DNA of 64,000 nucleotides from Grifola frondosa. Lineage: Eukaryota > Basidiomycota > Agaricomycetes > Polyporales > Grifolaceae. The stretch is taken from the NCBI GenBank assembly GCA_001683735.1, contig LUGG01000013.1:1178001-1242000 (forward strand), read 5' to 3'. Shown in pieces: positions 24,428 through 37,395 of this stretch. Both the position numbers and the translations under genes were made by a program. The notes below the pieces were generated by a model. That model made no database searches, was not told the DNA's origin, and saw only the letters and a list, made by a program, of their open reading frames with translations. How positions within the stretch are numbered: position 1 is the first letter of the stretch; the number at the start of each line of letters is the position of its first letter.

Positions 24428-24920
24428 TTCTCGGCCAGAGATAGGTAGACGACACACTGAGATGTTGGAATAGGGCAGAGAAGGAAGTAGTGACTCGCCG
24501 TCACCAGATCGCTTTATATTGCTTCGGCCACTCGCGCTTTGTGTCGCGTGTTTTCAGATTGCCGATGGGTTGCCGCGCCAAAGTACCAATGATTGTCGCC
24601 AACGCCGCAATGTGTGGAGGTCCCCAGCAGTGCTCGATCTAATATCCGGGCGGCGGTGGCAAGTGGCGACGGATGATTGCTTTACTCGAGACAATCTCTC
24701 CACACCTGAGGTGAACTTGAGGACACTCGGCTGTGTATCGGCCCACATTTTCACCTATGTATGATGTCATTCGCACACTGCACGAGTCAACTCTACATAC
24801 AAATACGTCGCCTGCCAGATGTTCCGATACTCATCTTGAAACAACCGAGAGTGCGGCGATAGTGGGGAACGACAAACGCGATATATAGCACAACCGTCAA
24901 TCGCTCGACTGCAAACTGCA
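24428..24920. other. Spacer between F-box genes A2 and B2
   Basis: Counterpart of 18436-18874. No gene seen. Confidence 0.5.
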
Positions 24921-26572
24921 TCAGCTACTCGGGACTTCTTCACAGAAATGAAGACATACATTCGAATTGTAGTTCGACGGAGCTTGCCGCACTGACTCGC
25001 GCTCGCGAGCGAACTTCAAAGCATCTAGGGTGTTTATGAACACACTCCAGCAATCTGGCACTTCAATTGAGTAATTAATCCCAAATAGCTCGCTCTCAAC
25101 CTTTGGGAAGATACAGTGGAGAAATAGGGCCGCAGCCACAGGGTCTGGGATAGAGCAATATTCGCCGATATCCAATCGTATGAGGCCGTGTGAGAGGATT
25201 GGGTAGTCTCGCTTCGAGATTGAGACTAGAGAAAAATCCATGCATGGCAAAGTCAGACTTGTTAGATCGGGACAATGCTGCGCGAAGTGGACGAGGGAAG
25301 TGACGAGAGGAGGGCTGCTATATTCATAATCAAGCTCGATAACCTTTGCTCGAGGCCAAGCCACTGCAAGGTCGATGATATCCTGATCTGATAGTGACAA
25401 CCCTGGAGAGGTTGTGACACTGGCTGAAATGGTGCGGAGATCCTTGAGCATCAGTAGAGGCGTGAGAATGTACATCAAGGACTGCGGATCACGGTTACGT
25501 GAGAGCCGCACATGGAGGGCAAGGTGTGAGCACGACGTAAGCTTCGGACAGACGAGGTCCAGGAAGCGTCGAAACTGTTTGATGCGAAGCTTTTCGCTGA
25601 AAGTGAGTTCGAGAGAACGGAGCATGGGAGCAGACATGATGGCAAAGAGCAAGGTGCCCTGCTCCAGGTCCGTCAATACCTCCAGCTTTTCCAGTGTTTG
25701 AAATCTGGCAGGGGTCGAAATCATGGCTAAGGCAGCACTCGCGGTCGTGGTCAGTTTCGTAGCTTCGATGAGGTCACTAGATCTCTCTAAGCTTGATAGT
25801 TCTTCTGGCTGATGGAAGATCAACGGGTACAGCCACACCCTAAGGACTAAGGAGCGCAACTGACGGAAATTAGCGATCGGAAAGATATAGGATGGGTGAC
25901 TGTCGCCAGATACTGTGAGGATCTCGAGAAAGGGCAGCTCCAATGTGAGGAGACGCAGCAGCGCTGCAGCGTGTGTAGTAAATACTTTGTCCGACATGCC
26001 GCCATTCCTGACATCTAACTCCAGATGCAGTTTACGAAGGAACCTTGGAATGATCGACATGAGCTGCACACTGACGGGTATGGATTGGAACCAGGGAAAT
26101 TGCCGTAACGCCGGTAATATGGGCCGTCCGTGGTTCAGGTGCGCCAGGTACATAAACACAGTAGGATCAATGAGGCCCGACGTATCCGCGAAACATACGG
26201 CCTGAACGTAGCTCGCGTATTTCTGAAATCGCGAGAACTGCGTTGGTAGCAACTCTCCGTGTAGACACTGAGGATACGGCGCAGCGTCACTAGCGAAAAG
26301 CATTCCAACACGAAGTACACTCACGTATGGTTCATCATGCATGCCCCAACGCGTCTCAATGTGGGCTCGAGCAGCTTGAAGAGGACCGAGAGATCCCCGA
26401 TTCTTCTCCATAGTATGCTCAGCGCTGGGTTGGAGAACGTCTTGCAGACGCGGACGCACCCTGCCAATGTACGGCGAGATGCAGGCCAAGAGTCTCCGTA
26501 CAACAGCAGCCACTCAAAAATCTCTAGAAGAATATCATAACTAGAGAGCGCGGTGTAGCAGCGAAGATTCAT
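24921..26572 (-). CDS. F-box/LRR-like protein, family 1, copy B2 (one-base frame break)
   Basis: The start is at 26572 (MNLRCYTALSSYDILLEIF). Exon 1 is 26572-26325 and exon 2 is 26267-24921, with the intron after EPY as in B1. The frame breaks inside LRRVG unless one G is added to the run that reads CCCC at 26344-26347; B1 has RRVGGKQNEPY at this place, which supports the repair. The rest is open and parallels B1 (MLRSLELTF, CPDLTSLTLPCMDF). An SCF adaptor role is inferred from the F-box only. Confidence 0.65.
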
Positions 26573-27592
26573 GTTTCGCTAATAGCTGTATGTCGTGACA
26601 GTGGGACACTTGTAAGTTGCAACATGCTAATATGATCACGTGACTGTAAGACGGCCGTTTTCCGAAATCTCCGTACTTCCAGTTTTCAGGCTTGTGCTAG
26701 GAACCATTTCACAAGCGGTGCTATTTTGTATCGTAGATCCCCTACCCCATTTTTAAAGTGAAATATAGAGCTCACATAGCAGTCCTTAGCCCGGGTGCCT
26801 CCATCAGGAAAACTCCAATTTTACTTAGCTGCTTTTTGCCACTTTCTGCCTGAAAATAAGTGGATCCCACTCATCTGAATCAACTTATCTCTCTGATTTT
26901 TGACTTTTTTTACATTTTTTTCAGAAAAGCAGAATTTGAGTTTTCCTGATGAGTCCATAGCGGGGACGTTGCCTAATGCCTGAGACGCACAGTAAGTTGA
27001 TTGCTCGACAAACGTTCAACACGAACATGGGGCCAAATTCAGGCGGGACAGCATCCACGCAAACGAACAAATTATTCTGGCGAGATATTTCGCTTAGCAT
27101 ATTACTCAAGCGCTAAATTACGCAGTCATCGAGACTGTCCTCCATTTGTGCTTGCGGAAGTCCTTCAGCCAATTTTCCTCGCAGAGGTTCGTTACCGAAC
27201 ACCTGTATCATCATATTAGTAGAATATGTATATGGCTTTTTTAGTCGAGCGACGGCTTCGTTCATTGACACGAGCGAACCCTTGAAAACAGGCTCCCCAG
27301 CCACAGAGGGTGAGGTAAAGCAGACCATCGATCATCTCCAGACCACCCAACACTCAAGCTTTCAAATTTCAACGTTCACCACGAGGATGCCGCTCAGTCG
27401 CGACAGAATCGTAGGGTACACGCAAACGAAGAAACAAAGAGTTCTGTAAGAAAAATGGAGTTCGTTCCGGTATAAGCATTACCTACAATACTATCAAATT
27501 CTAAATCTACCCAAGCAGCCCCGACTCAAAGCCCGGACCACCAAACAGCATCCTCAGCGTACGGCGCAAGGCGCACCTCCACCTCGCACACC
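26573..27592. other. Intergenic block, mostly absent from unit 1
   Basis: The matching interval in unit 1 is only about 200 bp. The extra 0.8 kb (about 26640-27465) is A/T-rich with no good open frame. It contains the inverted repeat at 26802-26951. The last 100 bases (from about 27480) again match unit 1. Confidence 0.5.
26802..26951. repeat. Inverted repeat, possible MITE remnant
   Basis: The arms CATCAGGAAAACTCCAATT (26802-26820) and AATTTGAGTTTTCCTGATG (26933-26951) are near-perfect reverse complements around a 112 bp T-rich centre. The arms lie within the block that only unit 2 has. I see no clear target-site duplication, so the mobile-element reading is tentative. Confidence 0.4.
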
Positions 27593-29346
27593 TCACCTCA
27601 TACGCCCAGGAATCTCACGCGTGACATAATGCCAAATATAATGCGACCAGCCCTCCAACACACCCGCCCCACTCATAATATGCAAACAATCCCCCGACGA
27701 GTGCTGCACGACCCCGCATCAGCACCCACCCAACACACGACACAAGAGCACTCACCGCGTCGGGCCTGAGCAGCGCAGGCCGGTCGATCGGCAAAAAGTG
27801 GATATCGGGATATTCGCCCTCCTTCGTCACGTTCTACACATACATACACATACACGCGTCAGCTCTGGTCACATATACATGCGCTCGCGCGCGCGGACAC
27901 GCACTTCGAAGACGGCGTTGAACTCGCCGATGGACGCCCAGTTGTACCAGTTCCAGCGGAACGGATGCCACTCCGTCCACGGCGCACGCTCATCATGGCA
28001 GTCCTCGTGCCCGGGGAGGTACGCGCGCACGACGACCTGTCGGCGCCGCCGCCGCCGCCCGGCCGCGCGTGCACTGGCGTCCATCGCACGCTGCACCTCG
28101 TCCGCCCAGCGCGCCATCGCAGCGCGGAAGAACTCCAGCACGCCCTCTATACCACCCTCATCCTGGAATCCCGCCAGCAGCGTCGTAGTCCAATGCCCCG
28201 CAGTACTCACGACGAGCGTGCCATACCGCGCCCCAGGCGCGTCAAACAGCGCCATATACTCCTCCGGCGCGAGGCTCCAAAACTGCTCCTCGCTAAACAG
28301 CGGCGCGCTCGCGTTCGGGCGCAGCGTGTGGTACAGCGCCTCGAGCTGCGGCTGCGCGAGGAGGAGGTCGACGCGGCGGAAGGTGACGAGGGGCGTGGAG
28401 GAGATGTTGAAGTCGGGCGGGAGGGCGAGGGTGGGGAGGAGCGGGGAGGAGGGGGAGAGGTAGAGGTGTTGGGGCCAGGCGCGGTCGAAGTAGGGGTTTT
28501 CTGTGTAGTTTGGGGTCGCGCGGACGTGTGGGTAGAGGAGGCAGGAGAGGGAGAAGAAGTGGTTTTCCGTGACGGAGTCTATGGTAGGAAGGAGTCAGCC
28601 ATGCGTCGGAATAAAGTTTGAGAAGGTGAAATTAGCGCTTCGTTGTATGAGATGTACTGAATGCAGGACATCTTGTGATGCTGCATGTAACAATGGAGTC
28701 GCTGTTGACAGTCGTCGATGTAGGTGTCGTCGACGTATAATAAGATCCTACCGTTCAACCGAAAGCGCGTTTTACGAAATTATAGCGGTGTTGTTTCATT
28801 CCAGTTGGACACACTGACGGCGCCGACGATAACCAGAGTACAGACTGGCGGGGAAAGGAGTGCTCACCACCAATGAGGAGCCAGCCTCCTTGTTCGACCA
28901 TATCCTTTACCATGGCAGCGGGCTCGAGCGGGCGCACCTCGCAGCCGTCGGCGGGGGTCCACTCCCAAGAGGTGACACCGGGGAAGCGATCCCACAGGCG
29001 TTCGGTGTCGGCTGCCAGATGCCAGTAGTACTCGCGATCGCTAGCGCAGCCCTGGAAGCCCATAAATTCGAGTGCGTCTGCGGACTGGGACATTTCTGTG
29101 CGGTTGGTCGGGGGAACCTTGGGGGGTCCATTGACCGTCTGCCCAAGCGCGAGGAGGACATGTGCTGCGGAAGCGGGGAGAGGTGATGAGAGAGGAGGGG
29201 TAGAGGGAGAAAGAAGCGGGGAAGAAAGAGTGGAGGGTGAGGAGGACGCTTATGGCGGCGCTGAGGACGAGGAGTTTTGCGAGGAGGGAACGAGGGGTAT
29301 AGGAAAGGAGCCTCCTACCGAGGGAGGAGCCCTCCGCCTTCAACAT
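27593..29346 (-). CDS. GDS/PC-esterase-like type II membrane protein
   Basis: This resembles the PC-esterase group (plant TBL/PMR5-like) that adds or removes acetyl groups on wall polysaccharides. After the ATG at 29346 comes a single signal-anchor helix (about residues 22-44), so the catalytic part should face the secretory lumen. The GDS block (GGDSVTENHFFS) spans the first intron. Near the end, GDCLHIMSG gives the DxxH pair expected for the rest of the catalytic triad. Exons: 29346-28868, 28578-27905, 27833-27756, 27703-27593. Intron 1 is 289 bp, long for this region. Exon 1 needs one base removed from the run of six G at 29121-29126; the total is then 446 codons plus stop. It shares a 386 bp divergent promoter with DAD4. 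Substrate unknown. Confidence 0.7.
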
Positions 29347-29732
29347 GATGGTGGACGGTGAGCGAAGTTTAGGGGAAGCGAAGAGGTCGGGACGCACGAT
29401 ATTTGATAACCATAGAGGGCAGCAGGCCCGGCAGCCTTGGGCATCCGAGGACGAGCGAGTTCCGGGGGTTCGTCGTGACCAGGCTCCACAACGGAGGCTA
29501 GGACCTGCTAGGGCTCTACGGGGACCTTGTTTTGCGCTGCGAGCCACAGCCTGCAACTTGGCTCCACTTCCTCTTTGGGCCCAATCGGGGATAAATATAG
29601 AGCTTCGGGCCTGGCGATCGCGATGTCAGTACTTGTTCGCCTCCGCAGCCTTCGTCCGCTCCACGCTCCACCTTCTCGCGTCTGTCGCTTTGCGCGTAGT
29701 TACCGACCAGTGTTACGGACCTCTCAACGCCC
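29347..29732. promoter_or_regulatory. Shared divergent promoter of the esterase and DAD4 genes
   Basis: The two ATGs stand 386 bp apart, back to back. On the DAD4 side there is a CCAAT (29581-29585) and an A/T-rich TATA-like ATAAATATA (29591-29599), about 140 bp before the DAD4 ATG. No coding frame is needed here. Confidence 0.45.
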
Positions 29733-30053
29733 ATGGAGAACCCGCATGCAGAGAGGCAGAACGTCCTCCTTCAGCGCATTATCAAGAATGCAGTAAGTAC
29801 GCTCGCCCGCCTCTCCGGCGCACCCTCACTCCGCGACGTCTCTAGGATAAATGTACAGAGATCATCCTCGAGTTGAATCATTGCTTGGAGGCACGTACGT
29901 ACCATCATCCCAACACAACTGCTTCTCATCTTCGCCGTGCTCCACGCAGGAAACCATACATGCAAACGCCCATGTGACTGCTGCGGATCTCGTCACAAAG
30001 TACCACAAAATGTCCAGTACAATCTACAGGCCACCCGCAGCAGCCTTTCATGA
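29733..30053 (+). CDS. DAD4: DASH complex subunit DAD4
   Basis: The DASH (Dam1) complex rings spindle microtubules and couples kinetochores to them. The protein starts MENPHAERQNVLLQRII, close to the known fungal start MENPHxxxxxxxLxRII, and is 69 residues, near the 72 of yeast Dad4. Exons: 29733-29792, 29846-29890, 29950-30053. The second intron starts with GC (GAG|GCACGT), because only that donor keeps the frame LNHCLE-ETIHANAH. Near the end one A must be added to AAAA (30007-30010) to reach NVQYNLQATRSSLS and the TGA at 30051-30053. Because DAD4 is needed for chromosome segregation in yeast, this missing base is most likely a sequence error. Confidence 0.85.
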
Positions 30054-32323
30054 TCTGGGGTCCTCATGTATTCTTGTCTCACTACGCGGTGTTGTACGGT
30101 GTTGTACTATAAGACATATCGCCCCCGTATACCCGACCTTCAGTCAGAGACGCTAGCACTCCTCATAAGGGCATATTCCGACTAATGGTAGCGGTCTCAT
30201 TCAGGAACTCTTGATCATACTCGCACAATGCATGCCGGTGCAAATAGAATCATTCAGACGTGGTATGCACCTCGAGAGTTTCCTCCTGCCAAAATTCATC
30301 TGATCTTCCAAACATAGCTAGGCACTTGTGGAAAAGTACTACAGAAGGAGAACGCTCCCCACGAGTTTATAGACGCCTACTATATTTCCTTGCGCTGCCG
30401 CTCTTCGCATTCCGACCACGTCCATAAAGTATCCTCGACATGTCTCTTGTGTGCCACGTCTATTCCCAAGGCATCTCGAAGGGTTGCTCTCAACGTCGTA
30501 ATCACCGCCATGGGCGCAACTGTCCGCCGTCGGAGGCCGCCGCAGCGCCGCTTCTGCTGATCTTCCAGAACATCAAAGTGAGAGACGCAACGTATCTGAC
30601 GCCGTCGTAACTGTTCTCACTGAGTGGCCGGGCTTCGGCACGCGCAGGTCAAATATCGATCAGGCCGTACGTCTTGGTGGATGTTGCTTTGAATAAGTCT
30701 GAGTGAGCGAGGCTGCCTTGGGACACGCGTCTTGAACTGCGTCACCGCCCTGCTCAGCAGTGGGCCGAAGACTTGCACCGCACCATTGATATCGCGCAAC
30801 GAGGAGCACCGGCGTGCCAACCGGAGGCAGTCATCTTTGGTGTCCTTGACGTGCTGGGGTTCAACGTTCAGCGCCCAAGTACTTGCTGGCGTGCTATCCG
30901 CACCTCGAGCGCAGTGATAGCGGCATCGGTGCGCGGACCCTTGTTGTGAGACGCGACCCGTGTCGCTCGACCGGCATCACCTCCATGGAGAACTAACGCA
31001 CTATGCTCATGCTCGCGCTCGCTCCCGTGTAGCATGGTCTCACCTTGCAGGCTCTATGCGCGCGATAGACCCTCAGCATTACCAGCGACAATGCGGAGCT
31101 CGACGCGCCGAAGGGCCGCGCTGGACACGTGGATTCCACACGCGTGGAACCTGAAGCTTGAAGGGCGGCGTGCCCCGCTGCGCCGCATGTTGGGTCTTGT
31201 GTTGTTGCTGCATCGTTTTTATTTTTTTTCTGGATGACGACCGTCGTGCGCAGGTGGGACACTGACGGGCCATGCATCGAAGATACGGAGGCCAGAGTCG
31301 TGCAAAAGATGCGTGTGTCCGATGTGCGCGAGGGCGGCAGTTTCTCCTCAATCCTGGAGCATGATTTCGAGTGCCGTGGTGTGTGGTGTTGACGAACGAT
31401 GCAACACCCTGGCTCAGGGAATCGATCAACCACCCACGTATCCACGGTCGTGAACCAAGGTGGCACAAGCATATTTGGTTTCCCTGGCGAATGCGAGTCG
31501 TACTGGTCTATCGAGTCGAACAGAGTAAATGGTGAAACCTTGTAGCACGCCTAGCCGGAAACGCTTGAATGCGAGGATATGCGCCGAGCTCACCGAAACC
31601 ACAGGAAGCGAGGATGCTGGACAGCCGACCCAGATCACCAACACTTCCAGCGCCGCTCAACGTACAATTCGGTGCCTGTGGGATGGAACTAAGATAAAAT
31701 AACCACAGCTACGACTTCCCGGGCGACGTACCGAGGATGATATGTGCGATTGCACGCTGAAGGTTTCGCGGACTGAAAAAACGCTGGGTTGATTATGCGT
31801 AAGCTCTCGTTCATTGAAATTTGTCAATTCTTGATGACAAAACGACAAGTGTTAGCGAGACGTTGCGTGCCAATACTTGCCCTGGCTAGCTGGCTGTTCG
31901 TGTTGGCGAGGATTCTGAAGTCCTATGCATGGAGCACCAAAGGGGGACTTGCTGGGGTCGACGCTGCTAAGCAGGGACCTACGATTCGCCTCTCTCATTC
32001 CCAATGGCAGATCAGTTGAGCCGGAGACTGCGAGAGACTTCCTGCCACGCATCGCAGCGCGCATGCGTCTTCTGAGGATACCCACACAGGAGACAAGCTT
32101 ATCGAATTGCGAACGCTACAGCGTACGGTTTGGACATACATGTTATGACTCGGGCACCTCGCAGCCTCGCCGATGTCGATGAAATGAGAAGACGATAGGC
32201 GCAGGAAATTGGCGCAATTAGCATGGCCGACATGAGTATCATAGACATGTCTCACAAGTGAGCTTCACTACGGGATCTCATCAGCGACAACTTAGTTTAA
32301 TACTGTTAACATCGGGCTTGCCA
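30054..32323. other. Gene-poor 2.3 kb stretch
   Basis: I find no gene I can defend. A TATA-like element precedes an ATG at 30440 that opens a frame of about 55 codons (SQGISKGCSQRRNHRHG) without recognisable features. A later open stretch (about 30760-30940) contains IFGVLDVLGFN, which only faintly recalls myosin heads. Frames are short, stops are frequent and composition is uneven, so it may be old decayed sequence. Confidence 0.35.
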
Positions 32324-33020
32324 TCAACATGCTGATTCCGAGGGGATGTAATCCACGATGATCGTGGTGACGTTGGTCATCACCTCTGACCACCCAGTTG
32401 GAAACAGAATCACAGTGCCTTCGTCGTCGTCCCCAGTGGTGTAATAGAGCCTAGCAAACAGTTCTGTCCTTGCAAAATCCGAGTTTTAAAAATTCTTGTC
32501 GGCGGATATAACGATTCTCGGACAGCTGCCCCGGCGCAAAGAACGTCTCGTACAACAGCTGCATGGTTCCCTGCATGATAGATTAGAAGAGATGATACAA
32601 TTGAAGTCGAGCGAGCCACGGACCGAGCGTCCCAGCTTTATCAGTTCAATCCTGCCCATAGCGAACTTGCGGTTGTCGCAACGTAAATGTACTATAACGT
32701 GCGGTACCGGCCACCGTACGCGTCTCTCTAACAAAGAGTTCAATTTGACAATCCGCTTGAACACACAAATCCAGAGATCATGCTTTACCTGTGCGAATGA
32801 TGGGTTCCTTTGTGGTAGTGCAGCTGGTGCTTACAGCTGATAGACAAAGATGGGGGTCAGTAGGCGTCCGACTGGGTATATCAACGCAATTACCGTCGAC
32901 CTGAACAGCAGATTGCGCTGGTTCATCCTGGGCAACGGTCGCCTCAGTAGGGGCATGTCCTTCTTTGGGGGTAGAATCCTGAAAGGTGTCCGATGTTGCA
33001 GGAGATGTGGAAGATGACAT
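32324..33020 (-). CDS. Unrecognised small protein, four exons
   Basis: The ATG is at 33020 and the stop at 32326-32324. Exons 33020-32894, 32836-32789, 32727-32624 and 32570-32324 join in phase. The N-terminal third is Ser/Thr/Pro/Glu-rich and probably disordered. The rest reads as a compact domain (RWPVPHVIVHLRCDNRKF, MQLLYETFFAPGQL, ARLYYTTGDDDEGTVILF). Exon 4 needs one base removed from the run at 32482-32487 (T4A4 region) to stay open, giving 174 residues. The third intron has an unusual GTCCGT donor. Consistent phases and protein-like composition support a real gene. I do not recognise the family. Confidence 0.5.
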
Positions 33021-34544
33021 AATGTAGTTTCAGGATGTTAAATGCTAGGTAGTGGCAGGACTGGGAGCTATGAGACTCGGTGAATAAACTCGGAACGAGA
33101 GCATTTGTTGCGCAGCAAGCTGGGTGCGCTATCAACGTCAATCAAGGTTTAGACCGACTCTCACGGTACCACGATGCTTATACTGGTATCGAGCGGACCC
33201 TGAGCATAACTAGAATTAACAGTCATATATAGACGTTCTCCCGAAGAACAAACACTGCACTACTGCACGATGCAAAAGGGATACAATCATTTAGCATAAA
33301 TTCGACTTACGTGGTTATACACCGTCCCAGGGCCCTCGAGGAGGTCATACAGCGCACGGTGCTGCATAACTGTATAACACATGTGCATGCCACCTAACCG
33401 GCTGCAAAGAAATACGCCCCCATCCCCGTGACACATGTGGGTGAAGCGGAATGAGTTCTTCACTAGACCTTCTCCCGCTGTTCAGATGAAAGGACGGGGA
33501 TCCTCTCGCTCTTTCATGTCTTGATGTACTGTTGATGATTATGGCGCTGGTGTAGGGTTGTAGGCGAACGAGACGGAGTTAACGCAGACTGGGTCATGTT
33601 GAAACCGTCGTACGATAGGCATCTACAAGAGAACTGGCGCGAAAGTAGCAGCGCTTCAGGGTATAAGGTTTGGTAGATGGCATAGCGCAGCGCTATGGCC
33701 ATATGCACGGTGAGATACTTCGTTTATTCTTCGACGCCATGCATAAGAATATAGAGGAATACTCACTCTTGTCGCCGACTCTGCCCAAATGGAAAGGCTG
33801 TGGCAAACAAGGTTCAAGTGAGCTTATAGCGAGGAAGCCATCCCAGTACAATGCCTCATTTGAGGCATAGCCTCTGCTTTTCAACGCAGCCGTCAGTAAC
33901 CGAGACACAAAGTTCGGAACGTTCACGACACATCTCACTGATTCAAATTAGAAGCTCTATGTGCATGCTCCTAGCGAGAGCAGTTGCTCGAATTGTGGTC
34001 GACAAGCGTTCCTTTCAATACAGGGTGCGAGTGTCCAAGAGACCACGAAGATGGTGGATAAGTAAAGTGATCGCGGGATGCCGTCATTCGTGGGACTCAC
34101 GCGGCGCACGACTTTGAAACTGCGAAAGCATGCGGTATTGACGATTTTGGACTCCGAAAGGATACCCTAGCGGTCATATGTTTATCCTGGGCCACACGCT
34201 TGTTCGCGTTGAAGTTCGGACAGAATAGTGGCCGTGCGAGGGTTTGTGGGTCCACCTATGTACACAGCCCCGTTTCTTATCTGATTCTATCAACCACAGG
34301 ATTTGAGACCTCCCTCAAATTCTTCCGCTTAAATCAAACTCGCTTTGAGGAAACGTGCCAGGCCACTTATCTCTCCGTGCCACAGGTGCCTTTGTTCTTC
34401 CTTGTACTCCAACCACACTGCGCGCTATATAAAACGCCACCTTGTTTTCTCCATTGTTCATTTCATCTCTTCCTCAAGTCCAGCAGCTAGCACTTTCCAA
34501 GTCTCCGCCTTTCCTCATCTCTCCGGATTTCACGATTCCACAAC
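33021..34544. other. Divergent intergenic region
   Basis: This 1.5 kb separates the small unrecognised gene (-) from the CHK2-like gene (+). Only short frames occur. The right end carries a TATA box (34426-34434) and a C/T-rich leader. Confidence 0.45.
34426..34434 (+). promoter_or_regulatory. TATA box of the CHK2-like gene
   Basis: TATATAAAA lies 111 bp before the ATG at 34545, followed by a pyrimidine-rich stretch. Sequence and spacing are typical. Confidence 0.55.
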
Positions 34545-36916
<2,372 letters not shown>

Positions 36917-37395
36917 GGCGCCCACCACGAGAGCCAGGGGCCGTGGTCGTGCAGCGCCGGCTCCTACGGCCGTCAACGCGCGGCGATGGCCTGGACGCTG
37001 CTCTGCCTCCCCGGCGTTCTAGCAGGGTCGCTCGTCGTGGATGAATCACGCAGAACATGCTCTATGCTGTAAATGTTACTTCCCTCATCTTTTCTGTCGT
37101 GTACTCTCATTATAGCGGTTCACCTGCTGTGTACTGTGTCTCCTCCACTCCCTCCTCGCGTCTGCTTGATTATGTGCAACATCCCCTGATGCCCCATCTC
37201 ATACTGCCCTGTATTTACTGCGTTATAGCACCGTTTGGTTCAAGAAAGATTACCTCTGATAGCGAGCACAGTACGCGACGTGTGACGACTAAGCACGTGA
37301 ATTGTGACGATCGCGCGCACGCCTCTGCTTTTTTTTGAACTGAGATTTCCTCAATTCTCTCTACAGCTGTTTATGCAGCTATCAACATCGTATAC
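36917..37395. other. 3' region of the CHK2-like gene and spacer
   Basis: A second frame is open to 37022 (Arg/Gly-rich) and may be the real end of the kinase if a base is wrong near 36880. The remainder is non-coding. Confidence 0.4.

Larger units (their letters stand above)
21429..28229. repeat. Tandem segmental duplication, unit 2
   Basis: It has the same order as unit 1: acetyltransferase 3' piece, F-box A2, F-box B2, esterase. It is longer than unit 1 mainly because of two extra blocks, about 22181-22766 and about 26640-27465, absent between the same genes in unit 1. Confidence 0.85.

Noticed and set aside
30760..30940. A reading IFGVLDVLGFN that resembles the GVLD..GFE segment of myosin heads
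   Set aside because: Only about ten residues match, no other motor motif (P-loop, switch regions) is near, and stops surround it.
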